64,000 nucleotides of DNA from Aphrophora alni (GCA_963513935.1 OY740768.1:20273177-20337176), one strand, 5' to 3'; shown: positions 13,401 to 25,500, counted from the stretch's first letter. A program made the numbers and translations. The notes: generated by a model from the letters alone, not told the origin.

Positions 13401-13771
13401 AGGTTGCTTCAGTTCCATTAATTGGATATGAGAGGTGCATTAATATCATGTTAAACTTTTATAAATTACTTGGTTTTGGTCCAGAGATGGTAAAAACAGT
13501 ATATCCAACAGCAGGTTTGTGCACTGATACTAGCTTCTGCTCCAAATGTCCTCATAGTAGAAATTGGGCTTGTGGGGGTGACAGTGGAGGTCCTATAATT
13601 TGTGGCGGTGTACAGGTTGGTGTTACTTCTGGGCTTATTGGAAAGTGTGCGGCTCCCAATACACCCAATAGACCCAATACACCCAATATATACACTATAG
13701 TCGATATTAATGTACAATGGATAAAAAGTATCATGTCAAACAATTATGACAGGATGCCACATGGATATTAA
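4016..13771 (+). CDS. Secreted S1 (chymotrypsin-fold) serine protease, gene A, three exons
   Basis: Exons are 4016-4243, 6457-6713 and 13177-13771. Donors are gtaagt, acceptors cacag and tttag, with intron phases 0 and 2. The spliced product is 359 aa. Residues 1-22 look like a signal peptide. A short propeptide rich in Ser and basic residues ends at R54, followed by IFGG, the usual S1 activation site. The triad is His100 (LTAGHC, where TAAHC is usual), Asp168 (FDIAVL) and Ser298 (GDSGGP). There is no clip domain. Six residues before Ser298, where trypsin has Asp189, is Trp292, so trypsin-like specificity is unlikely. A run NTPNRPNTPN (about 323-332) expands the loop near the S1 pocket. Two cysteines (105, 119) are absent from the paralogue. 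It is probably an extracellular digestive, venom or immune protease; which of these cannot be told from sequence. Confidence 0.88.
6237..6370 (+). pseudogene. Decayed duplicate of exon 2 of protease gene A
   Basis: Just upstream of the real exon 2 is a second copy of the intron end, acceptor (accatacag, ending 6279) and first part of the exon. It encodes the Cys42-region motif ACTGTLISKTHVL, then breaks off at the base before the catalytic His into a T-rich run and a stop. The motif is closer to exon 2 of gene B (MCTGTLISKTHVL) than to the working exon 2 of gene A (LCGGTLISKRHVL). The duplicated unit, including about 40 bases of intron, resumes at about 6414. Using this exon would end the protein early. 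Confidence 0.75.
7408..7451. repeat. (AT)n microsatellite in intron 2 of gene A
   Basis: About 44 bases of uninterrupted TA dinucleotides. Confidence 0.95.
7627..7691 (+). repeat. Short local duplication in intron 2 of gene A
   Basis: The phrase gtaaggatatctgtgtaatt occurs twice about 35 bases apart. Copy B has it once (around 21676), so this is a copy A-specific tandem duplication. Confidence 0.8.
8713..8960 (-). pseudogene. Non-LTR retrotransposon reverse transcriptase fragment (copy A)
   Basis: The minus strand reads GRGSAPGSDNIFYSMIKHIP and then FNRRYKEQCFPEAWLE. This matches the start of the RT domain of Jockey/I-type non-LTR elements, where a conserved PGPD...Y.M.K.LP block precedes the first palm motifs. 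It is short, broken at both ends and ancient. The copy B equivalent at 30074-30440 is slightly longer. The endonuclease part of probably the same element lies at 10530-11290, with a Penelope-like remnant in between. Confidence 0.75.
9060..9800 (-). pseudogene. Penelope-like retroelement remnant, GIY-YIG end (copy A)
   Basis: On the minus strand, around 9770-9700, the frame reads C-HECNKYNIGQTGR, followed by a degraded stretch. A C..C pair followed by YIGQTGR is the signature of the GIY-YIG endonuclease at the C-terminus of Penelope-like elements. Frames are broken by many stops. It sits between RT and endonuclease remnants of a non-LTR element, suggesting nested insertion. Copy B has the same at 30470-31130. 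Confidence 0.6.
9800..10400. repeat. GC-rich repeat block in intron 2 of gene A, two diverged units
   Basis: A sharply more GC-rich stretch within AT-rich intron. It contains two diverged units of roughly 190 bases, each running from ctcatgt through gtttgatgagt, gccgtcaggtc-like and acatgggatagggtag-like segments to ccaccag. The paralogue is at 31128-31735. It abuts the Penelope-like remnant and may be transposon non-coding DNA. No credible gene was found. Confidence 0.6.
10530..11290 (-). pseudogene. Non-LTR retrotransposon endonuclease fragment (copy A)
   Basis: Minus-strand frames show the end of an apurinic-type endonuclease domain: MDIILLNDGSPIHL, then ATKIEWSVLTDPYSSDHAP. SDH is the conserved C-terminal catalytic motif. 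Further upstream on the same strand are degraded pieces including a QETHL-like motif near 11210, also typical of this domain. Stops and frameshifts are frequent. The copy B equivalent is 31850-32640. Confidence 0.7.
11760..12470 (+). pseudogene. Ty3/gypsy retrotransposon pol remnant (copy A, internally deleted)
   Basis: The first part encodes a stretch also present in copy B (MHYFYTDKPNNNNGSN, then NVVNGGGILSYRQQDRIEI), probably the protease/linker region. After about 12118 it jumps straight to an RNase H-type block, LLQYPDFDKEFILNTYASNF followed by IAYASRILNDSETNY and IEKELL, typical of gypsy pol. Copy B keeps about 1.07 kb of RT between these parts, so copy A carries a deletion. Frames are broken. 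Confidence 0.75.
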
Positions 13772-13971
13772 ATAACAACTTCAAGATTGCTATTTTTATG
13801 CTTATAGTGACACGGTATATCTATAAATTATTATAATATGTGCAAAAGGTTCGGAACTACTTCTCTTAAAACACATCATGACTATTATCATGTATTATTT
13901 TAAGAAAGGTAATAGTTTTGATTTTTAAATTTATAATTAATTATGTATGTTTATGCTTATTGGTTTGAATG

Positions 13972-13977
13972 AATAAA
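13972..13977 (+). other. Polyadenylation signal, gene A
   Basis: AATAAA about 200 bases after the stop codon. It is conserved in copy B at 36536. Confidence 0.6.
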
Positions 13978-14236
13978 TATTAAAAATTCGTGATGAACAG
14001 TTGATGATATAATATTATTTCATGAAAATTATTCTTTTTTAGTTTACTAATACAATAGTAAAGCTTCAAAATTATTTGCAGAGTTGTAAATGTTATTCAA
14101 ATATTAAGTGTGTAAATTACGGCTTAACATAGTCCTATTTGTTGTGTTAAGGAAGGGTTGAAATAGTCACTGCAGCTCCGAGATACTTAATTGACTGTGC
14201 AACTTTTTTTGTTTGTTTTTTACAAAAAATGGTTTT

Positions 14237-14489
14237 AATTTATTAAATTACTCACCGTCCAGTAGTTTTTTTGCGTTTTTTCTCAACGACGGCCGTTTCG
14301 GCTATTCAGCCATTTTCAAGTGTTCAATTTCAGGACATTTACTATTCCTCGTTATAACATAAAAGTTCACAACACACATTTATACACGCAATACACATAC
14401 ACATAGAAGACACAATAAAGCACATCTTGTAGGTACACTATCTGTATCTGGACTAGTTCCTCAAGTGAATCTTGGAAGCTTATCTTGAT
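14237..14489. other. Spacer between the duplicated copies
   Basis: These 253 bases are not shared by the two copies. The minus strand near 14283-14332 reads aaaatggctgaatagccgaa followed by acggccgtcg, a phrase with stem potential. It recalls the conserved end regions of Penelope-like or similar elements, but the catalytic hammerhead core is not complete. The rest is AC-rich (14370-14430). It may mark a transposon involved in the duplication. Confidence 0.35.
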
Positions 14490-16591
14490 AGATGTTCTAC
14501 TTGGAAAGTATATGATATATTTTAAAAAGTTGAGTAGCAACTCACCTGAATTTTTTAATTTGTCTCTTTTGGATAACATCTTCTTGTATTTTTCTAATAT
14601 GGTTGCCCACTTTAAAATTTCTTATTTCAATATTTTAGGAATTTTCAGAGATAATTTTGCTGTACTTAAAATAGTTGAACCGAATTTAAAATTAGAACGT
14701 AGATAGAGTATAATATAATAAAAACTGCTAGAAAGTTGAAAATCAACGAAATCAACAAATGTTACTCACTCATGTGGCGATATTTAGGGAACAAATAAAA
14801 AATAATTTATTTTACTGATTAACGTTAGTTTCTAAGAACACTATAAATTCATTTTTGAACCCGCTATTTATTATTAATTGAAATGTTATTTTTAGACTTT
14901 TAGTTCTTTAATTTTTGTCTTTTAACGTAAAGGTTTAAGAGATAAAAGGGTTTTTATGAACTTTGAAAGATTTATAATAAATTATACAACAATTCTTTAT
15001 CAGGAGTAGGCCTATCGCTATTCATCACTTTACCACAAGCTACTTTTAAATAATCAATTACCATACAAGTTTAAATGTTGTTATTATTCTAAACGTTACA
15101 GTGTTTCGAATCATAATTACTGTCAAGATTTTGGTTTTCACAAGTAATTATAAAATTATAAAAGTATCACTGTAGTTACCTATTGCACCTTTTCCTCTAA
15201 CTACGGTTGTAATTGAGGAAGAGAGGATTACTTTCTCGATTCAGTGCCATACATTTCAGACTGACAAAATGTACTGCGATGTTGTGTGAAGGTTTATCCT
15301 CAGTATTATTTTATTATTTTAAAAACAGTCCCCATTTGGTCAGTATTTGTTGATATTACTTTATAACCGTAGGTCTTCGGTAACGTAAGAAAACAAACTC
15401 GGTGATGTAAGAACCTTGTCTTTTGAAAAAAATTATCAAATAATTGGGTAGAAAGAAAGTAGATAGAAAATAATAATTAATAAATATGAAATAATAACGC
15501 TTTACCAAATATCATAGCGTCTTTATATCTTGTCATAAACTAACGTGACCTAATGTAAACAGTAGTAATCTAATAGATCTTATCAGCAGTTACCAAGTGC
15601 CAAGGAGTGATGGAAACTGCAAAATCACTTATCTTTCTTATTGGTGTTACATAAACATTTATCTGTATATATGGTAATGGACATGGTTATTTGATAAGTT
15701 AATGAAACATAATAAATTGTGAAAAACACAGTACAAACTTTGTCATTTATAAATCACCGAAAATAAATGAAAAACAAACAATACTATTCTTAACCAAACA
15801 TGTCAGTTCTTTAGTTGTATATCAATCAAAAGTGGTACTGAACTTTGTTTAAAAAAGATATTTACCTATTTAAATAGAGGAAAAATTAGTTTGCTTGTGC
15901 CATATATGTGTGTTTTCATTTTAAATTGTATTTGATTACAGTGGAGCTTTTCAAGACGATAGTCAAATATCTCTATAGTGTCTAAAATTTACCCTAAACA
16001 GATATTATAAGTGTTTATTAAAACAACACAAAGAGGTTAACTAATTAATACACCTGTTTTATTCACTAAAATTAAAAACTACTCAACAATGCACCACCAC
16101 AAACGCTGTAAATAATAATAATATAATGTATTAGTATCAAAACTGTGTTTTATTTTAAATAACCTTCATTCATTGCGCAAAAATATAAAAAAAACTGTTT
16201 CACGACAAATATAATTATGGAATACGTTCATGGGACTGACAAACTGAATGTACTAACAAGTTTGTGTGATAAATGTTTACGTAAGAAAAACATTCTCAGC
16301 TCCTAGCAAATGTCAACCATAAAATATTTTCCGACTTTTGTGATTTCTTAGTAAGACTTGTTAAATACAGTAGTGCTTATACTTGCTCTATATATTATTT
16401 GCAACGAATGGATCCTATTTGAAATCAATTATACTAAATCAGTATGTTGTATAACTTGAAATAATTGTTATAAATTCGCATTGAAAATTTTATGATAATC
16501 AGTAATGTACGTGTATTTTTTATTTATTTATTTTTAATACAATTTTACAAATGAAATGACAAAAAAGATTAACGAATATACATAAATAAGT

Positions 16592-16965
16592 ACATCCATT
16601 CCTAAGTATTTAATAATTTCTTTTTGATCGAAAAGATTTTCATGGTCCGGCACGTACTGACTTTTATAGGTCATAATTTGGAAGTGCATTAACAGGAACA
16701 AAATAGAAATTACCTCAAAAATTTGTTTCAATTCGTTTCTATTCGATAAACTAAACAGTTTTAATTGAGACTTGCTTTCAATCAGAGTATATAAATCTTC
16801 TTTTACACCTACATTAAATACTTATTATATTATATTCAATTTATTATGTGTGTTATTTTTTAAAATTTTTATTAGAAATTAAATAGTGAAAAAGTCTGGT
16901 GTGTCAAAATCTCAATACATTTTATACTTAGTATAATAAAAAGAAAAAAAGAAAAAGAGTCAAAA
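16592..16965 (+). other. Copy B-specific segment, unidentified
   Basis: These about 370 bases replace the 1.1-kb segment of copy A at the same relative place. A short minus-strand frame (PDHENLFDQKEIIKYLGMD, about 16600-16680) looks codon-like but has no recognisable domain. The rest is AT-rich and featureless. Confidence 0.35.
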
Positions 16966-17369
16966 TCACAACTTGTTGTACCGGTAATCAAATTTTGCAC
17001 AGTTTCTGTAGAAACAGAATACATATTAAGGAATATGACAGACAAAACGACTACTTAAAAAAAAAATTAAACATATTTATTTTATTTGGAAGTTAAGATA
17101 TATTTGATTTTAATAAATATTATTAAAAACTACTTTCTTTGTCATAATGTTAATACAGGTTGTTTGGTCTATTGTTATTTTTATTCACTTTCTTTTGTTA
17201 AATTTTATTCATAATTCGTCACATGTATGTACACAGAATGCTTTTATGTAGTTATGAGAATGAAAAATTATTTTGTTTAATCATTGTTTTTTATTATAAC
17301 TGAAGAGAAGTCTTACCATTATTGAAACAGAATTCATTCAAAGTGTATTGGAATCAAACTAACCGTTAG

Positions 17370-17409
17370 TATATTAGGAAATTGTATTTAAATCTATTAT
17401 TCGTTAGTT
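17370..17409 (+). promoter_or_regulatory. Putative core promoter of protease gene B
   Basis: The TATA-like tatatta (17370-17376) is retained. The initiator-like TTAGTT (17404-17409) differs from copy A by one base (C to T), about 34 bases downstream. The predicted 5' UTR is about 35 bases. Confidence 0.4.
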
Positions 17410-17441
17410 TAAAAGTTTGACGTAGCTAAATAGTTTAAGCT

Positions 17442-19463
17442 ATGACTTTCTTAACATACTTGTTTGTAACATTAGCATTGACCATACATTGTACTAAGTC
17501 CAGTTCTTTTTCTTCGTCCGATGATCAACCGATTACCAATAAATCAATTATTGAACTTTCTAAACACAGATCAAAAAGATATTCACGGTATTCTGAAGAC
17601 CGAATATTTGGAGGAAAATATGTTAAGGACATTAGTATGTATCCGTTTATGGTATTCTTGCAGACAAGTGTAAGTCTATTTTATTTAATGATAATTAGCA
17701 GTATATACAGCCATCTTCAAAAGTATAAAAATATTTTTGTTCTTATTTGAATAAACTAAGAACAGAAAATAAAGTAAAAATTAAAACCACATTTTATATC
17801 ACTTTGTAAAAACCATTTTAAAAAATGTACAAATAAAAGAGTATTAATAAAAGTTATTACAAATATTTTCATTTTTTAAACCAATTAGTTATTCATGTAA
17901 ATACTCAGAGTAATAATGGTTATCATAAGTATCTGTAAAACAAATAACTGTATTAAAAGCTTCATACACATCAAAATGTACATCTATAAATCCACTAAAC
18001 AAATTTTAGCCTTCACCCGTTACAATTACGTATGTCAGTGATCCGCCACTGCTATGAATTGCTTCCACCTGGGTGCTAGAGTCATCACTAACTGACCTAA
18101 TTGACAATTGAGCAGTACTTTTGTATAAAGTGTAAATAACAGAAATAAAAATATTTAAATTTTTTAATACACTTTATATTACGACATTATTTATTATAAA
18201 GTACATTCGCCAACTTCGAAGTCGAGCTAATTATAATTCAAACACATAAATAAGTTACTACAGTTACGCCCATTACATTTTCCTTTTTGATTTATAAATA
18301 AACATACAAAACAGAAAACATTGCAAGCAATCACACGAACGCTAGTTGGAAACACGTCTGTCGGTCACAATGGTTAACAATAAATAATTATCCCATTTTT
18401 ACTTTTTTTCGTGAATGGTGGGAAAACTTCATACGTAATAGGAAGCCCTGCGTCCTCGCCCTATGGAAAACTACACTCTCCAGGGTAATTTCTCATGACG
18501 GTGTTAAAGGAATATCACTTATAGTTTTAAAACCTCTGAAACAACTTTAATAATACTTTCTAAATACCATAATAATTAATAATATACTAACTTTGATAAT
18601 GATAAAAAAATCTGTTGTATGTATCAATTTAATAAAATTGAGTATCTAACGTGACTGGGTATCAGTGTAGGCAAGCAAATCACGGAAGGTAAAATAGTAA
18701 GAAAAATACTTAATGTTGTGTTTAATATATAGTGACAAAATCTTTCTTAATATTATATCGAACAATTATTAAAATCTGTTACAAGAAACAAACTTTAAGA
18801 TCCTGAAGGAACTGTTTACTTGGTGCCAAAAAACACTAAATAAATTTACTACTTGTATTTATTACAATAACAATATAAACGTTATGACAATTATAAATGG
18901 AATAACAGAAATTGTATATATGTGAATGTTCACTGTTAAATTTCTTACTCAAATCAACCTCTTCAATGTTTTACAAAAACTCTATCGTTCATATCCATTA
19001 CTAATCTTTTGAAAATCTAATTTATTACCCATGCAACTCTATAAAAATGGGTAGATTGTGTCTGAAATAAAAAATCTCCTACAAAACTCAATAAAATCGA
19101 TTGTTTGTAAATTATGTCCTCTTTGCTTTTAAATAATAAACAAACTTGATAAAATTTGTTTTTGTATTAAATAAAACTTCTTTGTAAAATTTAATCAGAT
19201 TAAATAAAGAGGTGGATTTTATATAAGAAATAAATGTTTAACAAAAACACAAAAATAACAGAAAACAGTAGCAAAGCCTAATTACGTCATTGACAAAATC
19301 TAATCAAACGTAATCTGATAACGAGCAGACCATTTTTGCCAAATAGAAGGACTGGTTATTTTTCTCCCTTTTCCTGCTTTAATAGCATCTAAATATATTT
19401 TATTATGTGTAGTACGTGTTTTACTTGAACCAAAAATATAAGTATAATCTTGACGCTATTATC

Positions 19464-19509
<46 letters not shown>

Positions 19510-22500
19510 CTGCATAGTTCTGTTTAATATATTAGTGACTTTTTTAATATATTAAAATTTAAAAAAAACGCTGTAAATAAATTGGAAAGGTTTGTCTACA
19601 AAGTTTTACAGAACAAACAGCCAAAGAGTTACAGTGTTCTGAAAACATGTAGAGATATTACAATATACATTTTTAAGTAGGTTTTTAAATCATATTTATG
19701 ATAAACCTCAAACCAGGTTTGACTCTCGGTGTAATTTTTTTTACTTTTTATTGTTATAGGTTATGATTTTATTTAGATTTAATTTCATATTTTGTACCAC
19801 ACAGACACCTGACGAGACTGGAATGTGCACAGGCACCTTAATAAGCAAAACGCATGTACTAACTGCAGCACATTGTGTAAGGGATTATCACTGTAATACT
19901 CTTAAAGACGACGATGAGTGTTTCAATGTTACAATACATAAAAAAGAAGATTTTACTTTATATTTTGGAAATATTGTGCCCGCTATGTCTAAAGTGTCCA
20001 GAACGTTAAAAAAAGTCCACGTTCATCCAGAATACAAAAGTGAAGATCGTTCACACAAGTAAGTATCATATAAATTCATCATAGTACATAAACCAATAGT
20101 AATTATTAGACTGTTTAAATAATTTTATTCAATCACAACAGGACTAATTGAGGGATCCTGTTTAATATGAAAAGCTCATTTTAGTAAGAAACCATGAATA
20201 AACTGCAGTGAATAAATTATGACTGTTGATATATGTTTGCAATTCAAAAATTGGGAGTTAGTTGTAATTTTTAAATTGCAAACCTTTAAAAAAAATTACA
20301 CACTTTACAAGGGCAATAAGAAAATAGAAAGAACAAAATGAACAGCGTTTGTTATCTGTAGATTAACTCTCATGATTATTTCTCTCTATGGATTGATAAT
20401 GTGAAGAAGATGTGAGAAATACAATGTACAATAAGTCATTATAGTTTTGTAGTATATCATATTTTTTTAATATATAAAATATAAAACTAATGAGAAATGA
20501 ACTCACTGAAATTATATTTAAAAAAAATATAATATATAAAAATTAATAAATAATTGAAGGACAAAAGTAAATTACACGCAAGTTATTAATTATAAGTATT
20601 ATAATTAACGCAAATATAATTGTTATTGTTAATAATAAACAGTTCTTAATTTACAGGGTGTCCCGTAACTCTCTGGACACATGTATATAGCGTTATTGCT
20701 TGGGTCAAGACAAACACATTTCACCATAGGAACATGCGGTGCGTAGTTTTCCGTCTATCTGTCTGTATGTGTTTTTTACAAAACAATTCCTTACTCCTAA
20801 GCGGTTTGAGGTACAATGTTGAGATTTTGCACAAATGTTTATCTTATTAAGACCTATCTTCGTTTAAAATTATACTAAAATATCGTCAACCGTTTCAAGA
20901 TGGCGGCCATTTAAAATCTTTGATGCCAAATTCCACGAAACGGAGAAAAGTGGCCATGCTTTACGAAAAGAGCTAATTTCTTTGTTGTTTTTTATCCGAT
21001 CTTAACAAATATCTTAACAAAATGCACTATTGAAAACTACATAAAATTTACTAACTTTTTTATATCTTGCAATTTTTTTGTAAAGTCAACGGTTTTCGTG
21101 GAATTTGGAATCAAAGATTTTAAATGGCCGCCATCTTGAAACGGTTGACGATATTTTAGTATAACTTTAAACGAAGATAGGTCTTAATAAGATAAACATT
21201 TGTGCAAAATCTCAACGTTGCACCTCAAACCGTTTAGAAGTAAGGAATTGTTTTGTAAAAAACACATACAGACAGATAGACAGAAAACTAGGCACCGCAG
21301 ACCCATGTTTTATGGTGAAATGTGTTTGTCTTGACCCAAGCAATAACACTATATACATGTGTCCAGAGAGTTACGGGACACCCTGTATATGCCAGTTAGC
21401 AACTATGAACTAGTTGGAAACATCACATTAAGTTACTTACACTTTACCCCCCTTTTCTTTCAATTAGTCCTGGGAAACCTTTGTGATTTTCTAAATTGCA
21501 AAAAAAAAAAAATCTTCTCCTTTCACTAAAGTGTTTTATGTTGTTCTTGCATTGATTGTTCCTGTTGATTTAATTTTTTACCACATTTTCGTTTTTCGTT
21601 CCAGTGTTTTGTAAGCTTACTATATTTTGGAATATCTTGGAAAAGATTGGTCAATGTGTTTAATTAAAGCATTTTGTAAGGATATCTGTGTAATTTTATT
21701 TCAGTAATATTTTATAGTCATGATTCTATAATTTTGAGCAATTATATGAACCTATAACTATATTTTTCTTGAGCGATTATTTTGTGGTTGCTTTGCTTTT
21801 TGCCATTTTTGATATCCATAGGTTTATTTCTCCTGCCGTTGTAACGTAGGGTATATTACAATCAATCGCAACCTCTCGGACGTAGTGCACATTATTTTTC
21901 AACCTTGGTAGATTATAATGTGTATTTTTCTTTACATCTCAGCAGAGAGGTAATCTCTGTCTGTAGGGTAAATTGTGTTGGAGACCGCTAAGAAACAGGT
22001 ATTTTCTGTTTTCAAACATCTCTAAACTAAACACATCTAAATTTTGTTTTTCAAAACTAATGAATATACTGTATATGTTGATATATTTGAGACGTTTATC
22101 GGCACTAATCATATCACTAGTTCCGACCTCCTCAATCTTATTGTACTAGGTAATAGCCACGTAATATATTAAGATTATATATATTGTTTTTCCAGGTACA
22201 CCTTTAGCAACAAGTCCCTGTCTGAAATCATATTTTAAGGCTAATTATCGACATATTCTTACGGTGACTTATATATTCGTTATTGAGGCATAGAATGATA
22301 TATAAAGAGGTAAGTAGAGTGTGCGTCAGTTTAGTCCAACTTGGCGGCTGAGCCACGTGACCTCCCCTTACCCCTCCCCTTTGCCCCTCCCACACCTCCC
22401 CCTCATCTTTGCCCCTCCCACCCCTCCCCTGCCCCTTCTACCCCTCCCCTTGGCCCCTCTCACCCCTCCCCATGACCCCACCCCATGGCCCCTCCCACCC

Positions 22501-25500
22501 CACCCGCCCCCTCCCAAATTGCCCCCTCCCCTCACCTCCTGCCCCCGCCTGTAACGCCATTTTGTTGTGTTACCCCTCCCCCTCACCCAACCCTTATGGC
22601 CCCTCCCACCCCACCCGCCCCTCCCCCATTGCCCCTCCTCCTCACCCCCTGCCCCGCCTGTGTCGCCATTTTGTTGTGTTACCCCTCCCCCTCGCCCCTC
22701 CCCCTTGGCTCTCCCACCCCTTACCCAACCCCTCCCCCCTCACCCCCTGCCCCGCCTGTGACGCCATTTTGTTGTTTACACCTCCCCATACCCCCTCCCT
22801 ATACCCCTTCCCTTCCCCTTGCCCACCATCCGCCTGACGCCTGTGACGTAATTTGCTGCATTGCTCTGCTACTAGTCGTCACACGTAATTTGGAGACGAC
22901 ATTTTGTTGCTTTGCCCTTCCCCATGCCTACCATTTTTGGACACCTGTGACGTAATGCTCTGCTACCTGTCGTCACACATGTCAGACACGGGATTCGAAC
23001 CTGTGAAGTTCGGATTTGAAGGCAGACACGCTACCGACTGAGCTATTGTGCATAGTATTACACATTGTATATTTAATGCAGTATATAAGTCGTTTGTTCA
23101 ACGTCGGTTCCCCACCGAGCCACCTGAATTTTTGAGAGTGCATCCACTGGGGAGGACACAAACACAAATCCGTACCGTAAGGCGTACCGAGTTTTTCGCG
23201 CGCGCGCGAAAAATCGCGTACGCTTTACGGTACGGGTATAGCTCGTACCTCAAGGTTGTGTGTGTAAGGTAATAACAAAGGCCAGAGGTTCCTCGTGCGT
23301 AGCACTTCATACTGTTTTTGCAACCTATTTACCAACCAAATTATCATGTAAGGAAACTTTTTACCAACCCAAAGATAACATTACCAACCGATTAACCAAC
23401 CAAAATATACTTTTAACAACCGATTAACCAACCAAAATATCATGTTAGCAACCGATTTACCAACCCATAGATACCACTAACAACCGATTAACCAACCAAA
23501 ATATATATTTAGCAACCGATTTGCTAACCTAAACATCCAACCGATATACCTGTTAGCGACCGATGGATTTGCCCGCATCCAGCCATTTTTACAGACTTGT
23601 CTTTGCTTCCCCACTGCCCTGGGGGAACCCCCCACCACCACCACCTCCCACCAGAGCGCAACAGGTCTACGTGTTTGTGCGTTGAAGATGGAGCATTGGA
23701 CGAGAAGCGGCCGTGCAGTTGAAGATGGAGCATTCTGAGCAACACCGTGTACGCTGTTGTACCGACCAATCCTGTAACGTACATTCCACAAGACTTGAAA
23801 GGTGACATTCTGAAGGAGGATTCTATGCCGAAGAATTAAGCGAGTCAAAGATCGGCAATGTATATCTTGTTAAAAAAGTATTACGCAAAAAGGGTAACAA
23901 AGTACTGGTGCGGTGGTTAGGGTTTGACAAGGAACACGATAGTTGGATTGATAAAACCAAGCTTGTTGTTTAGGTATTTAATAGCATAGCACTGTTAGTT
24001 TTCCACAGTATTTAGACAAACGTTGAGCAGCGTAATGCGTTTAAAAAACACAGCAGATAAACTACGTGTAAGAAACTTTGACGTTGTTGCAGGAGGCGGC
24101 TCAACAATGCACCGACACAGTTCTTTATTACCAAACACAGTTCGATCTATAGTGTGCGGTCCATCATAGAGTGGCAAGACTAATGTGCTATTTAATTTGC
24201 TCTTCAATCCAAATGGACTGAAATTTGCCAACGTCTATGTATTTTTTAAATCACTCCAGCAGCCAAAGTACAAGTTTTTAGAAAATATACTGGGAAAAAC
24301 CAAAGAAATTGGTTATTACACATTCACGGACAACGAAAATGTCATCCATCCTAGTGAAGCGGAGCCAAATTCGATAATAATTTTTGACGACATAGCTTGC
24401 GAGAAACACGACAATATACGTAACTATTTCACCATGGGACGTCACAATAATATAGATTCCTTCTACTTAGGACAGACGTACAGCAGGATTCCCAAACAAT
24501 TAATTCGAGACAATGCCAATCTCTTGGTCCTTTTTAAGCAGGACGATCTCAATTTACGACACATTTACAATGATCACGTAAACACTGACATGGTGTTTAG
24601 TGCATTTAAAAACATTTGTGCCACCGCGTGGAAAGATAAACATGGATTCATTGTAATAGATAAGGACAGTGAACCGGAGAATGGAAGATTTAGAATTGGT
24701 TTTGATCGATTTGTAACAGATTTTTAAGGTACAAAAGGCTGATTTTGTGTTGATTTTGTGGATACCTAAATAATGGCAGAGACTCCGGACCGACCGCAGC
24801 CCAGTGTAAGGGAACTATTGTCCACACCTGAAGGGCAAAGTGTATCTGAAAAATGGGTAAACAGTACTTTCAAACATCCGCTGGCACGAAAATATGAGCT
24901 CAAAATGATGAAAGATACCGCCGGTAGTCGGAATATAGATCACAGTTACGGACCGAAAATCGGAGCCGACTCTATGATGATCGGTAACAAGACTCTTCAG
25001 TTGTCGGACGATGGTGAAATTATAATTGACGGAGTTCACTATAAAGGGACGCCCGGATTGTACGAGTTGGTGTTTAAGCGTATACCCGATGATGAAATAT
25101 ATACCGAGGCCGATTTACGAGAGTATAGAGATATCTGTGTGAGATCCAGTGCACACAAAAGATTATACGATCCGAACGGACGCGTTAATAGTAACAAATC
25201 TTTTAAATATAGAAACATTATAGAGCAGTTATTCCCACCTAAAAAAGTTAGCGGTAGAGGTTATTCATACTGGGACGATCCGAATGAGTTGTGTGACAGA
25301 CTGAGACATTTGTTGGCATCTCACGATGCAGGACACACGGGACATGCAAATGAGATAGCTTCTATTACAGAAGAACTAAAAGAAGCTGGAATTATAAAAG
25401 GCGCGGGAATTGCAAAAATTAGAACATTAATACGATGAGTGTCGACAAGTTCGGACGTTATTCGGTGAGAAGGGCTTTATCCTCCACCCAATCTATAGTT

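Larger units (their letters stand above)
371..14236 (+). repeat. Segmental duplication, copy A
   Basis: This 13.9-kb block is repeated in the same orientation at 14490-36802. The match begins at agatgtt (371 and 14490). It ends in the shared 3' flank of the protease gene, near a run of T followed by tacaaaaa and ggtttt. Homology runs through the upstream region, all three exons, both introns and the 3' flank, with scattered substitutions and small indels. Copy A lacks the Polinton, the MITE and the C48-like fragment of copy B. It also has a 1.1-kb segment (about 2450-3545) that does not match copy B. Confidence 0.93.
22313..23710 (+). repeat. Left terminal inverted repeat of the Polinton
   Basis: Its reverse complement matches 28411-29624. 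In order from the tip: a unique tip, a C-rich tract, a tRNA-like sequence, a CG palindrome, an ACCAACC satellite-like block and a short unique inner part ending at cgagaagcgg. The length difference of about 180 bases from the right repeat comes mainly from the C-rich tract. Confidence 0.92.

Noticed and set aside
13234..13743. Minus-strand open frames opposite exon 3 of gene A
   Set aside because: Antisense shadows of a well-supported protease exon.
22321..22955. Several overlapping proline-rich open frames, with matching ones at 29295-29616
   Set aside because: They arise from the C-rich/G-rich tracts of the terminal repeats, overlap in several frames and have no conserved domain.
23048..23310. 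Open frames in the left terminal repeat with identical partners at 28836-29098
   Set aside because: They overlap in several frames across the tRNA-like sequence and CG palindrome; identity between ends reflects the inverted repeat, not coding constraint.
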